DNA of 64,000 bases, from contig NZ_RQVR01000004.1 of NCBI RefSeq assembly GCF_003865365.1, positions 1 through 64,000 on the forward strand. The letters are read 5' to 3'. Of this stretch, positions 16,660 to 25,162 are shown piece by piece; the stretch's first letter is position 1, and each line of letters begins with the position of its first letter. The translations under genes were made by a program, and so were the position numbers. The notes under the pieces are model-generated. The model had not been told where the DNA came from, did not search any database, and was given only the letters and a program-made list of their open reading frames with translations. The DNA comes from Flavobacterium macacae (GTDB taxonomy: Bacteria; Bacteroidota; Bacteroidia; Flavobacteriales; Flavobacteriaceae).

Positions 16660-17315
16660 TATTTGCTGATTAAAACACCATCCGCTTGAAAGCCGTAAGT
16701 GAATTTTGGTTTGGTAATTTTATCAATTTCTGCTTGAGATTTTCCAGCATCTTTTTCATAATGTTGCAATTCAGCAACAGAAATTTCGTTTACAAAAGCT
16801 TTTCCGCTAACGATTGCTTCTGAATTGTCAGCATTTAACGGTACGAAAAAACCATAATCTTTAAATTTTACAAAAGATTCTGTATTTCCTGCTAAATCCA
16901 TTTTCATCCAACATCCTTTTTTCTTGCAGACAGAATTGATTTTAGATTTGAATTTTACTGCAATCGTATCGCCTTTTTTCAATGTTTTGTATTTTGCCAA
17001 CATCTGTTCTTTTGTCAATGCTTTGTCAGCCAAAATTTTATCTCCAAAAGAAGCATATGCTACTTTCAGCTCTTTTGCCGATGTAACTTCAATTTCTTTT
17101 TTATCTTCGCCCACCAATTTTACCTCTTCTGCCCTAACATCTTTTACTTCCATTCCAGTGCCGTCTTGATCTGTCAAGGCAACAGTATCTTGGGCAACTG
17201 ATATCGTATCCGAAGGCATTTCGATAGTTGTTTCATCAACATTTACTTCTTTGCTTTTATCAGCGCAGCTCGCCAAAACAAGTAAGGAACAAGCTACAAC
17301 ATATATATTCTTCAT
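16659..17315 (-). CDS. DUF4920 domain lipoprotein
   Basis: This 218-residue protein has a lipobox at LVLASCADKS (cysteine near residue 17), an acidic linker rich in valine and glutamate, and a C-terminal DUF4920 domain. The domain shows INSVCKKKGCWMKMDLAGN with a CX4C-type cysteine pair and YGFFVPLNADNSEAIVSGKAFV. The cysteines suggest metal or redox chemistry, but no activity has been established to my knowledge. It is the first gene of an operon with the CXXCH lipoprotein, which fits a periplasmic redox or metal role. Confidence 0.8.
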   Translation of the reverse strand: MKNIYVVACSLLVLASCADKSKEVNVDETTIEMPSDTISVAQDTVALTDQDGTGMEVKDVRAEEVKLVGEDKKEIEVTSAKELKVAYASFGDKILADKALTKEQMLAKYKTLKKGDTIAVKFKSKINSVCKKKGCWMKMDLAGNTESFVKFKDYGFFVPLNADNSEAIVSGKAFVNEISVAELQHYEKDAGKSQAEIDKITKPKFTYGFQADGVLISK

Positions 17316-17339
17316 AATTTAAAATTGGTTTTTAGATTA

Positions 17340-17347
17340 CAAAAATA
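17340..17347 (-). promoter_or_regulatory. -7 promoter box for the DUF4920 operon
   Basis: The minus strand reads TATTTTTG, a match to TAnnTTTG, about 25 bp upstream of the ATG at 17315. Confidence 0.5.
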
Positions 17348-17598
17348 AGAGAATATTCAAAATCAGAGCCATTCTGCCTAATAAATTTTAAATTCTATTG
17401 ACAATCCTATATTTTTTTTTTACTTATTTCATTAAATTTAGAAAAATGGCAATTCTTAAGAAGATATTTGGCTTTTTAAGCACATTTTTTCCAAATTTTC
17501 TTAATTTAGCAAAATCAAGGATTATTAAATACAACCAACTATTATTTTTAGTCAATTCATTGATTATAAATAAATTACAAAACCAAACTTCAAATTAA

Positions 17599-18666
17599 AT
17601 GGATAGTATTAAGCGTAACGAAATCGATATAGTTAAAATTGGAGCTTCAAAAATAAACGAAGTCGATTTTGAAAACCTTGCCTTTGGAAATATCTTCACG
17701 GATCACATGCTGGTATGTGATTTTAAAGATGGAAACTGGCAAAAACCGACAATCAAACCTTATGAACCTTTTTTAATCGATCCTTCTGCAAAGGTTTTTC
17801 ACTATGGCCAAGCTATTTTTGAAGGAATGAAGGCTTATAAAGATGAGGATGATGCTGTTTGGCTCTTTAGGCCTGATGAAAACTTTAAAAGATTCAATGC
17901 CTCTGCAAAAAGAATGGCGATGCCTGAAGTTCCTGAAGATATCTTTTTAGGAGGCTTGAATGAGATTTTGAAAATTGAAAAAGAATGGGTCAAAAAAGGA
18001 AAAGGAAACTCTTTATACATTCGTCCGTTTATGATTGCTGTTGGAACCGGCGTTGTTGCCGCTCCCTCGTCACATTACCGTTTCATGATTATCCTTTCTC
18101 CTGCAAAATCCTATTATTCAGGTGAAGTAAAAGTGGTTATCGCTGAACATTTCAGCCGTGCTGCAAATGGCGGGATTGGTGCTGCCAAAGCCGCTGGAAA
18201 TTATGCTGCGCAGTTCTATCCTACAAAATTGGCAAATGAAGAAGGTTTCCAGCAGATTATCTGGACAGATGATGCTACGCATACAAAATTAGAAGAAGCA
18301 GGAACGATGAATGTTTTCTTCAGGATTAATGACACTCTATTTACTGCACCAACCAGCGAAAGAATTTTGGATGGAGTTACCCGAAAAAGCTTGATTGCTA
18401 TCGCTGAAAGAGATGGAATTGATATTAAAGTACAATCTGTTTTGGTTTCTGAATTATTGGAAGCAGCCAAAAACGGAAGCTTAAAAGAGATTTTCGGAGC
18501 CGGAACGGCAGCTGTTGTCAACCCAATTGTTGGGTTTTCATATAAAGATGATTATTTTGAACTTCCTAAAATTGAAAACTCAATGGCATCACAATTAAAA
18601 GACAATTTGACAAACATTCAATACAAGTTGGCAGAAGATACTTTTGGCTGGACCGTAAAAATTTAA
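17599..18666 (+). CDS. ilvE: Branched-chain amino acid aminotransferase
   Basis: This 355-residue PLP enzyme of fold type IV should transfer amino groups to and from leucine, isoleucine and valine. Visible signatures are FHYGQAIFEGMKAYK, a PLP-lysine region GGIGAAKAAGNYAAQFYP, the loop WTDDATHTKLEEAGTMNVFF and EIFGAGTAAVVNPI near the C-terminus. It belongs to the longer (about 350 residues) BCAT group found in Bacteroidota and eukaryotes. It is followed by a strong terminator and then by the left edge of the island. Confidence 0.92.
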   Translation: MDSIKRNEIDIVKIGASKINEVDFENLAFGNIFTDHMLVCDFKDGNWQKPTIKPYEPFLIDPSAKVFHYGQAIFEGMKAYKDEDDAVWLFRPDENFKRFNASAKRMAMPEVPEDIFLGGLNEILKIEKEWVKKGKGNSLYIRPFMIAVGTGVVAAPSSHYRFMIILSPAKSYYSGEVKVVIAEHFSRAANGGIGAAKAAGNYAAQFYPTKLANEEGFQQIIWTDDATHTKLEEAGTMNVFFRINDTLFTAPTSERILDGVTRKSLIAIAERDGIDIKVQSVLVSELLEAAKNGSLKEIFGAGTAAVVNPIVGFSYKDDYFELPKIENSMASQLKDNLTNIQYKLAEDTFGWTVKI

Positions 18667-18693
18667 GGCTGAATAATTAAGATTTCACTACAT

Positions 18694-18729
18694 AAAAAAA
18701 TCCCGAAAATAAATTTTCGGGATTTTTTT
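18694..18729 (+). terminator. Terminator of ilvE
   Basis: TCCCGAAAAT (18701-18710) pairs with ATTTTCGGGA (18713-18722), flanked by an A-run on the left and a T-run on the right, so it can act in both directions. Confidence 0.9.
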
Positions 18730-18847
18730 ATGGGCACAGATTCAGATAATTTTTTGCATTCAAAAAATCTGAAAATTTGTAGCAAAATTTATTTTAAAGT
18801 TTTCAGGAAAAAGCCTTTTTAGTTGAATACAAGGCTCTTATGAGGAT

Positions 18848-18878
18848 AATCAAAAAAGTCAGGTAACGATTTGGTAAC
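18848..18878. other. Candidate left attachment region (attL)
   Basis: AATCAAAAAA at 18848-18857 is followed within five bases by GTAACGATTTGGTAAC (18863-18878). The same two elements occur in mirrored order at the right end (58067-58082, then 58134-58143), the arrangement expected of core and arm sites. The core repeat is short and A-rich, so chance identity is possible. Confidence 0.4.
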
Positions 18879-18963
18879 GGTGCTTATTGCTTTGCTTTTC
18901 AACTGGTTTCCGTTAGCTCTTAACAAAGATATAAAAATTTACATAAATATATTTGTTTAAATC

Positions 18964-19708
18964 TTATCTGCGTAACTCTTCTTTAAAAAGTTTATCAAAT
19001 TCTTTTAGCCCCTCTTTGCAAACTTTTTCTAAATAAAGAAAAAAACTTTCATATGATTTGAAATCAATATTTAAATCTTTCATCGAAGACGGAAAAAGCT
19101 TATCAAATAACTCGATATCAAATTCTCGTGTATCTTCGTTTTTGTAGTCTAAATTTCCTGCTACAAAAACTGGGTTAAAATATTTTTTTGTTAATTCATT
19201 ATATTTCTCAAGTTCATCTTTAGAAAGTCTAGAAATTTGTTCTTTAAAAAACACTATTGATCCAACACTGACGTAATCTAATAATGGTTTTGTTGCAATT
19301 GATGAAGCAATTAATTTCTTTTTTATCCATTCTGCTCTGAAAGTGTTTTCAAATTCAACCCAATTTACTAATTGAACATTCGTATTTTTAATTGCCTCAA
19401 ATGTTCCGCTCTGAAAACCAATCTTTGATACTACCAGCCCGTAATTAGCTCCATAATCGTTTACAACAGTTCGAAAGGGAGTGAACAACACTTTTTGGAA
19501 TAGCTTTCTTCCAAAATTTACATTCACATATGATTACACTTTTAGAAACTTGGCTATTTATTTCTGCATATACATCAACATTAACTTTTTCCCTTACTGT
19601 AATTATTTCTTTTTCTACTTCGCATTGATAGCCACATACAGTTAAAATCTCAGCAACTTTGTTTTGTAAATCTTTCCAGGTTTTCGGTTCATTTTCGTGA
19701 ATAGTCAT
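18964..19708 (-). pseudogene. Mrr-like restriction endonuclease, frameshifted
   Basis: Two overlapping minus-strand frames make one protein. The first (from 19708) reads TWKDLQNKVAEILTVCGYQC, then a PD-(D/E)xK core VDVYAEINSQVSKSVIICECK with catalytic D and E-C-K. The second frame continues with FRTVVNDYGANYGLVVSKIG and a 150-residue C-terminal part. Removing one C from the run at 19477-19479 joins them as VHSFRTVVNDYG. The gene would encode about 248 residues of an Mrr_cat-type nuclease probably acting against foreign DNA. Either the gene is inactivated or the run contains a sequencing error. Confidence 0.75.
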
Positions 19709-19831
19709 TTATATATAAGTTTCTCAAAGATTTATAAAAATCATTTTTTTGAATCGTATCAATCTAGTTTTCAAAAAAGGATATTGAATAAGCTAATTTT
19801 ATGTTATAAAAGATTAGAAACGATGATCTGT

Positions 19832-20641
19832 CTATTCTTCCCAAACTACACTTATTATAGTTTTCATTTGCTTATAAGGAATACAATATTCAAAAAAATC
19901 ACTATCATCCTCATCAGCTTTTAATTCAAACCACGTAGATTTATATATTGATTGAGCTTTATCTTTTCCTGAATATAAAAAATCATAGTCAGCATCAATA
20001 TACTCTTGAGCAACAGAATCTTCAGGAGGTGATAGTTTGGTGATTTCTTTTATTTTTATCCAATAACCATCTGACTTACTCCAATATTTAACCTGACCAT
20101 TATTAATAAAAACAACAAATAAGGGATATACATTTAATGATAATAACCTATAAATAATTGAGGTTAAACTGGTTTTGAATCTTTCTGATAATTCTTTTAC
20201 TAAATCAGGAGAGAACTTTTTTTTAAATGTCGCTTTCCGTATTAAATCTTCGGGCATTAATAGCTCTGATGCAAAATCGTTAGCTTCCCATTCCTGAATT
20301 CCTTTTTTTGCTTGCTGCTCTGCATTGTTAAACCAGTTTAGTGTATTGGGTGTTTCATCGTGTAGTTCTAAATCTAGTTTGTCATGTAGTAAAAAATGCC
20401 CGATTTCATGGGCGACAGTAAACCTTTTTCTCTCTTCAAACTGAATATTGGAGTTTATTTTTATTAATGTCTTGGAGTTACCTCTGATAATTTTACCGTC
20501 TGAACTTGGTAATTTCTCCTCTATTAATGTTGCCCCAAGTCCGGCAACAAAAATATCCAAAGGAATATCAGTAATTTCATCGAAGCCGATTTCTTCTAAT
20601 AGTGCTTTAGCTCTATTAGAACCTCTTCTATTTCTGATCAT
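19832..20641 (-). CDS. ImmA/IrrE family metallopeptidase
   Basis: This 269-residue protein has the gluzincin-like motif VAHEIGHFLLH (His78, Glu79, His82) and the third-ligand region EWEANDFASELLMPEDLI (about residues 117-133). Such proteases cleave repressors or regulators of mobile elements, and in CapP they control CBASS. The C-terminal 100 residues (from about 165) look like an extra sensor domain (YPLFVVFINNGQVKYWSKSD). It overlaps the 134-residue gene by 14 bp and lies in a three-gene operon divergent from the CBASS-like operon. Confidence 0.85.
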   Translation of the reverse strand: MIRNRRGSNRAKALLEEIGFDEITDIPLDIFVAGLGATLIEEKLPSSDGKIIRGNSKTLIKINSNIQFEERKRFTVAHEIGHFLLHDKLDLELHDETPNTLNWFNNAEQQAKKGIQEWEANDFASELLMPEDLIRKATFKKKFSPDLVKELSERFKTSLTSIIYRLLSLNVYPLFVVFINNGQVKYWSKSDGYWIKIKEITKLSPPEDSVAQEYIDADYDFLYSGKDKAQSIYKSTWFELKADEDDSDFFEYCIPYKQMKTIISVVWEE

Positions 20642-21032
20642 TTTCTAGTTGTTCCAATAGTTCTAATAAATTTTGATCTTTAATTATTTCTTTAATCTCG
20701 TCAATTCCTAGATTATCTAAATTTCTGTATTGTACCTGAAATTGATTATTTGCAATTAAAGATTTTAAATAACTAATTGGCTTGTCGATATTTTTCTCAA
20801 TTGCACTTTGTAGTAATGCAGAAGCTTTTTCTAACAAATCATTGTCTCTTTGTTTATTAATATAACCTTTTAAGAGAAATGAATGTTTACGGAAGTTTTT
20901 AAGAGCATAATTTTCAATATCATTAATATCAAAACCTTCCTCTTTAAGAATTTCATCATAGGCATTGGAATCTCCGTCAATAATTTGGGAAATAATTGTC
21001 TCGTCTATCTTTTTGATGAAGTTATTTTTCAT
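20628..21032 (-). CDS. Hypothetical protein, possible partner of the ImmA protease
   Basis: This 134-residue, acidic, mostly helical protein begins MKNNFIKKIDETIISQIIDG and contains several leucine-rich helices. I do not recognise a family and see no helix-turn-helix. It sits between a sigma-like protein (10-bp overlap) and an ImmA/IrrE protease (14-bp overlap), which implies strict co-expression. By position it could be an inhibitor or substrate of the protease, or an anti-sigma-like partner. That role is an inference. Confidence 0.65.
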   Translation of the reverse strand: MKNNFIKKIDETIISQIIDGDSNAYDEILKEEGFDINDIENYALKNFRKHSFLLKGYINKQRDNDLLEKASALLQSAIEKNIDKPISYLKSLIANNQFQVQYRNLDNLGIDEIKEIIKDQNLLELLEQLENDQK

Positions 21033-21624
21033 AATTCAACACTTTCAATTTTGCTTTTATAAATGGTAACTTGCGATCTAACCGCTTTTTAATATTTGTC
21101 AGTTCATCGATTCCGATGCCTAATAACTCTGACAAGTCGTTTCGTTTCATGCCATTAATTATATATGGTTCAAACAATAATAATTCATCATCTGTCGCTC
21201 CCATAGCTGTCAATTCATCATGGCATATAGATAATAAGGATTGGTAGTCCGAATCATCAAAAGACATTTCAACATCATTATCCAGGATTTCAAATGTTTC
21301 ATTTGCTTTATCGAGTTCAGCGTTTAATGTGTTTGAAATGACACTATCTAGAGCACTTATTATCTGCTTTCGGAAATCAGGGAACTTATCAATATACCAG
21401 TTCCGTCCTCCTTCTCTTAAAAAGGCTTCGATCGTATCATTAATCATGTCTTCAATCATAATACCCCTAAAACCCTTTTGATAATTGTATTTAATTCCAA
21501 AAAAAGTCTTAAGCCTTATGATAGCATGTTTGAAAAGAATAGCATAAAAATCCGAAGTATAAACCTCCTGAAGTGCCCTGCGTTTCTCTTCAAAAGTTGC
21601 AACTTTTCTATTATCAGACTTCAT
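21022..21624 (-). CDS. Sigma-70-like regulator with C-terminal helix-turn-helix
   Basis: This 200-residue protein has an N-terminal helical half (IRLKTFFGIKYNYQKGFRGI, EDMINDTIEAFL) that resembles sigma region 2. Its C-terminal half resembles region 4: LFEPYIINGMKRNDLSELLG then IGIDELTNIKKRLDRKL, a helix-turn-helix near residues 160-190. It is the first gene of the operon with the ImmA protease and is divergent from the CBASS-like operon across 108 bp. It is likely an activator or alternative sigma factor for that island. Assignment rests on pattern, not on a search. Confidence 0.6.
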   Translation of the reverse strand: MKSDNRKVATFEEKRRALQEVYTSDFYAILFKHAIIRLKTFFGIKYNYQKGFRGIMIEDMINDTIEAFLREGGRNWYIDKFPDFRKQIISALDSVISNTLNAELDKANETFEILDNDVEMSFDDSDYQSLLSICHDELTAMGATDDELLLFEPYIINGMKRNDLSELLGIGIDELTNIKKRLDRKLPFIKAKLKVLNYEK

Positions 21625-21632
21625 TTATATAG

Positions 21633-21696
21633 TAATGCTTAAATTTTATAAAAAACTTCCATAGCAATGGCAATTTATGAAATTAATATAGCATTA
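21633..21696. promoter_or_regulatory. Inverted repeat in the divergent defence promoter region
   Basis: TAATGCT (21633-21639) and AGCATTA (21690-21696) form a separated inverted repeat between the sigma-like gene and the CBASS-like operon. A related ATAGCAATGG lies between them at 21661. These are candidate operators for coordinated control of both operons. Confidence 0.4.
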
Positions 21697-21732
21697 CAAT
21701 GTATATAAGACGTTTAACTAAAAAAATAAATT

Positions 21733-22047
21733 ATGAGTAAGTCAGCAAATTATTTAATCTCTGGTGTTTGGAAAGATTCAAATGACAACATTACACATGT
21801 AATGTTGCATTTGGTAAATGATGGAGATTCATGGAGTATGGGTGAAAAAACATCAGAAGCCAATGCCATAGCATTATTAAAAAAAGGAAATATTATTAAG
21901 ACAGTAGTATGGGGTTATCCTGGATGGAGTATTAAATCCAAGGTAACATATATTCAGAGAGCTGGAAAAGAATATTTAAGGAGCGAGGCAAATACAACTA
22001 CAAAAGATAATTTAGACAATTTAATATCAATGAAAGCAATTAAATAA
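21733..22047 (+). CDS. DUF3892 domain protein
   Basis: This 104-residue protein matches DUF3892: ANYLISGVWKDSNDNITHVM, a central WGYPGWSIKSKV, and a C-terminal EYLRSEANTTTKDNLDNL. The family has no established role and often sits in mobile or defence contexts. It is the first gene of the CBASS-like operon, 8 bp before the CD-NTase start. It lacks a C-terminal glycine and is therefore not an obvious ubiquitin-like modifier. It may be a regulatory or accessory subunit. Confidence 0.75.
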   Translation: MSKSANYLISGVWKDSNDNITHVMLHLVNDGDSWSMGEKTSEANAIALLKKGNIIKTVVWGYPGWSIKSKVTYIQRAGKEYLRSEANTTTKDNLDNLISMKAIK

Positions 22048-22055
22048 TTATAAAT

Positions 22056-23036
22056 ATGGATAAAAATTTACATTTAGATTCGGTAATTAAAACTCATCAA
22101 ATTACCAAAGAAGAGCAGCTTTTAACTAAGCACAAAGACAAAAGCAAAGAAGTTAAAGAGGCTTTAGAGGAAAAGTACGAAAGTAATATATACTCTCCTT
22201 TTAATTCTGGTTCATATGCAAAAAATACTGCTATGAATACCAAATTTGATTTTGACATGGTATGCCCTTTTAAAAGAAATGCATTTGGCTCTAATGGCAC
22301 ATTAAAACAGATGTACGAAGATGTTTTTGATTTTTTATATGAGAAATATAAAGACGAGGCAAATGTTAGAAAACAAAAAGTTTCTATTGGAATTGAGTTT
22401 TTTGCCGATGAAGACGGTGATATTGTAAAGATTGATGTTGTTCCTGGAAGAGAATTAAATCAAAATCAATACAAAGATGATGAAAACCTGAATCTCTATG
22501 TCTACTATAAATATGGAAACTTTGATCAGGGCAGTGAGAGAATTAAAACCAATGTACAAGCTCAAATCAAAAATATTAAAGATAGAGCTACCAAAGAAAA
22601 AGATTCCATTAGAAAGGTCATCCGCCTGCTTAAAGTATGGAAAAACACCAAATATAATTACCCTGTAAAATCTTTCTTTTTGGAATTGATTACAATTAAA
22701 GCTTTTGACAATAAAGATGTATCAGGGAATTTATGGAGTAAACTGGAAACTGTATTGCAGTATATTCGTGACGAAGTCACTGGCGAAAGTTTTACATTGA
22801 AAGATCCAGGAAATAGTTCTAATGACTTAATTGAAACTTTAACGACATCAGAGAGACAGACCCTGTCTGATGATATGAAGAATATGCTTGAAAGAATTGA
22901 AGATAACGATGAAAATATAAAAACTTATTTCCCTGAAAATTCAAAATTTGTTGAGGAAGAAGAAAGTGATAACAAATACGAAAACAAAGGAAACGGATTC
23001 TATTCTAATCCACCAAAAAATGAAAGATTCGGTTAA
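22056..23036 (+). CDS. CD-NTase (cGAS/DncV-like nucleotidyltransferase) of a type II CBASS
   Basis: This 326-residue protein has the polymerase-beta nucleotidyltransferase motif SGSYAKNTAMNTKFDFDMV, with Gly52-Ser53 and the metal ligands Asp65 and Asp67, and the third acid Asp127 in GDIVKIDVVPG. The helical second domain follows (RKVIRLLKVWKNTKYNYPVK). CD-NTases make cyclic oligonucleotides on phage infection. The C-terminal tail is extended and acidic and ends in KNERFG, with a terminal glycine. In type II CBASS, Cap2 joins that glycine to target proteins to activate the enzyme. The gene precedes cap2 with a 3-bp gap. Confidence 0.88.
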   Translation: MDKNLHLDSVIKTHQITKEEQLLTKHKDKSKEVKEALEEKYESNIYSPFNSGSYAKNTAMNTKFDFDMVCPFKRNAFGSNGTLKQMYEDVFDFLYEKYKDEANVRKQKVSIGIEFFADEDGDIVKIDVVPGRELNQNQYKDDENLNLYVYYKYGNFDQGSERIKTNVQAQIKNIKDRATKEKDSIRKVIRLLKVWKNTKYNYPVKSFFLELITIKAFDNKDVSGNLWSKLETVLQYIRDEVTGESFTLKDPGNSSNDLIETLTTSERQTLSDDMKNMLERIEDNDENIKTYFPENSKFVEEEESDNKYENKGNGFYSNPPKNERFG

Positions 23037-23039
23037 GTG

Positions 23040-24701
23040 ATGGACAAAAGACTAAATACAATCCAGCAAATTTTTTCTGAACTAAATGGGATTTCAATTG
23101 AGACCCCATTTAGTTCAGATTTAGAATTTAATATAGTTGGAAAAATTAAAGTTCCAGTCGAGTCAACAGACGATTATTTATTTTTTGATGTTAAGATTTA
23201 TCCCGAGTATCCATTAAAAAGAATGGATACAGAATCTATTACTTTTTCCAACAGCGATTATCTGGAGTATGGACATGTAATGGGTGATGGTTCAATTTGT
23301 ATACATACTTCTCACCATACCGATTTAAAGAAAAAAATTGAGATAGATATTAATTCACTAAAAAGATGGATCTGGAAATACTATTTAAATAAAGATAATG
23401 ACAAGCATTATGAACATTTGATTTTACAGCCTAAAGAATTTAAGGGGAATCATTTTTCTTTTTTGTTTACTGAAGTCGACCACGTTTTCAGCAATCAACA
23501 ATTTGGTTTTTTCGAGTATTCAAAAATAAATAACGGATTGTATCATGAAAAGATTATTAAAAATAATCTTATTCAGGAGTTCAGAGATTCTTCAAATAAA
23601 AAGCTTACAGCGTGTAATTGGAGTAGTTCAATACAACAATTAACCAACAAAGATCTTGGTATCTATATTTTTTTAGATAATCCTCCTGCTAAAATGGGTA
23701 AATTTATAATAAGCAAGTGGGAAGATTTAGAAGGTTTAGTCAACCAAAATTTTCATAGTTTTCTCTATAGTATCCAGAAAAAAAATTTGAAACTGAAAGG
23801 AAAACCAATTCCTTTTTTAATAGGTTATAGAATATCAGATAAAGAAATACACTGGCAGGTTGCTATTTTAGAGATTGGAAATTTTCCAATTGAGACCTAT
23901 AAAGAGAACAAAGTTTGGAAAGGTAAATTTATCAATGAAGACATTATATGGGGTATCACTAAAAATTGCTCTTATGACTACTTCTTTGGCAAAGGTAGAT
24001 TAAATGAGAAGATTACTAAAAGCAAAATACTCATTATTGGCATAGGTGCAATAGGCAGTATGGTTGCAACAACGTTGACTAGATGTGGTTGCACCAGTAT
24101 TGATGTAGTTGACTATGATATTAAAGAACCTGAAAATGTATGTAGATCAGAATACTCTTTTTTGACAGGTATTTGTAATAAAGTAGATGATTTGTCCAAT
24201 GAACTATTCTCAATATCTCCTTTTGTTGAAATTGGAATAATTAATCCAATTATGTTTCATCTTGATTCAAAAATAGACCATGGACTACACAATAGTAATA
24301 ATGAATTGCAAAAAAAACTACTTCATTATGATATGATTATAGATTGTTCGACAGATAACGATTTGTTGTATGTTTTAAGTAAGTTAGAACTTAATAGATT
24401 TATAACACTATCAATAACCAATAATGCTAAAGAGCTTGTTTGTTCAGTTGAACCAAATAGTTATAATTGGGTAATGAATCAATATGAAAATGTTTTGGAG
24501 AATGAAATGGAAAATTTACATAACCCAACCGGATGTTGGAGTCCTACTTTTAAGGCTTCATATAATGACATCAACACATTGGTTCAATTTGCCATTAAAC
24601 ATATTAATATCAAATTGAGTGATGATAGTAAGAGTTTGAGAAACTTTGTTTTAAAAACGAACGAGAGCGATGTATTTTCAATAAAATTAGATGAGTTTTG
24701 A
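23040..24701 (+). CDS. cap2: Cap2-like E2-E1 fusion protein
   Basis: This 553-residue protein combines an N-terminal ubiquitin-conjugating-like domain and a C-terminal ThiF/E1 adenylation domain. The E2 cysteine is Cys87 in MGDGSICIHTS, preceded by the YPEYPLKRM segment. The E1 part has the nucleotide loop ILIIGIGAIGSMVATTL (GxGxxG at 334-339), VVDYD, and a catalytic cysteine in NPTGCWSP at 499. It should adenylate the CD-NTase C-terminus and transfer it to targets. The start is taken as the ATG at 23040 rather than the GTG before it. It overlaps cap3 by one base. Confidence 0.88.
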   Translation: MDKRLNTIQQIFSELNGISIETPFSSDLEFNIVGKIKVPVESTDDYLFFDVKIYPEYPLKRMDTESITFSNSDYLEYGHVMGDGSICIHTSHHTDLKKKIEIDINSLKRWIWKYYLNKDNDKHYEHLILQPKEFKGNHFSFLFTEVDHVFSNQQFGFFEYSKINNGLYHEKIIKNNLIQEFRDSSNKKLTACNWSSSIQQLTNKDLGIYIFLDNPPAKMGKFIISKWEDLEGLVNQNFHSFLYSIQKKNLKLKGKPIPFLIGYRISDKEIHWQVAILEIGNFPIETYKENKVWKGKFINEDIIWGITKNCSYDYFFGKGRLNEKITKSKILIIGIGAIGSMVATTLTRCGCTSIDVVDYDIKEPENVCRSEYSFLTGICNKVDDLSNELFSISPFVEIGIINPIMFHLDSKIDHGLHNSNNELQKKLLHYDMIIDCSTDNDLLYVLSKLELNRFITLSITNNAKELVCSVEPNSYNWVMNQYENVLENEMENLHNPTGCWSPTFKASYNDINTLVQFAIKHINIKLSDDSKSLRNFVLKTNESDVFSIKLDEF

Positions 24702-25162
24702 TGTATAGAATTAATGAATTAGGTTTAACATTGGAAATAGAAGATAGTCTATTATGTAATTTAATAGATATTGGGATAAAACATTATCCGAATGAATTTG
24801 GTGGCTTTTTAATCGGAAATTATTCAGAGACTCAAACCCATCTAAAGATAACAGATACAATTTTGCCAAATAAATTTAAAGGAACACCTTATTTGTTTGA
24901 GAGGGATACGATAGGTATTGATGATAGATTAAAACAATTTTATGCTGAAAAACCTAAGAAATATTATCTGGGTGAGTGGCATACTCATCCAAATAATTTA
25001 CCAATACCCAGCAGTACTGATTTAAATGCCATTAATTCAATTGCAAATCATCCTGAAGTTTCAACTAAAAATCCTGTAATGCTGATTATAGGTTATAAAA
25101 AGACCAAAGTTGAGCTTGGTTTTTATATCCAATTTAAAAATAAATTATATAGATATGAGTAA
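24701..25162 (+). CDS. cap3: Cap3-like JAB/JAMM isopeptidase
   Basis: This 153-residue protein is a minimal JAMM metalloprotease. Glu32 lies in NEFGGFLIG, and the zinc motif GEWHTHPNNLPIPSSTD supplies His94, His96, Ser104 and Asp107 with the exact H-x-H-x7-S-x2-D spacing. Cap3 removes CD-NTase from conjugated targets and so limits activation. The ATG at 24701 overlaps the cap2 stop (TGATG), which supports translational coupling and decides the start over an upstream TTG. Confidence 0.88.
   Translation: MYRINELGLTLEIEDSLLCNLIDIGIKHYPNEFGGFLIGNYSETQTHLKITDTILPNKFKGTPYLFERDTIGIDDRLKQFYAEKPKKYYLGEWHTHPNNLPIPSSTDLNAINSIANHPEVSTKNPVMLIIGYKKTKVELGFYIQFKNKLYRYE

Noticed and set aside
17398-17598. 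66-codon frame in front of ilvE
   Set aside because: It is Phe/Ile/Lys-rich as expected for translated AT-rich leader, ends exactly at the ilvE start, and has no family.
19697-19924. 75-codon plus-strand frame overlapping the ImmA gene end
   Set aside because: It is AT-driven, overlaps a real gene and has no recognisable pattern.
24698-24703. TTG start for Cap3
   Set aside because: The overlapping ATG at 24701 gives the usual one-base stop-start overlap, so the TTG is not needed.
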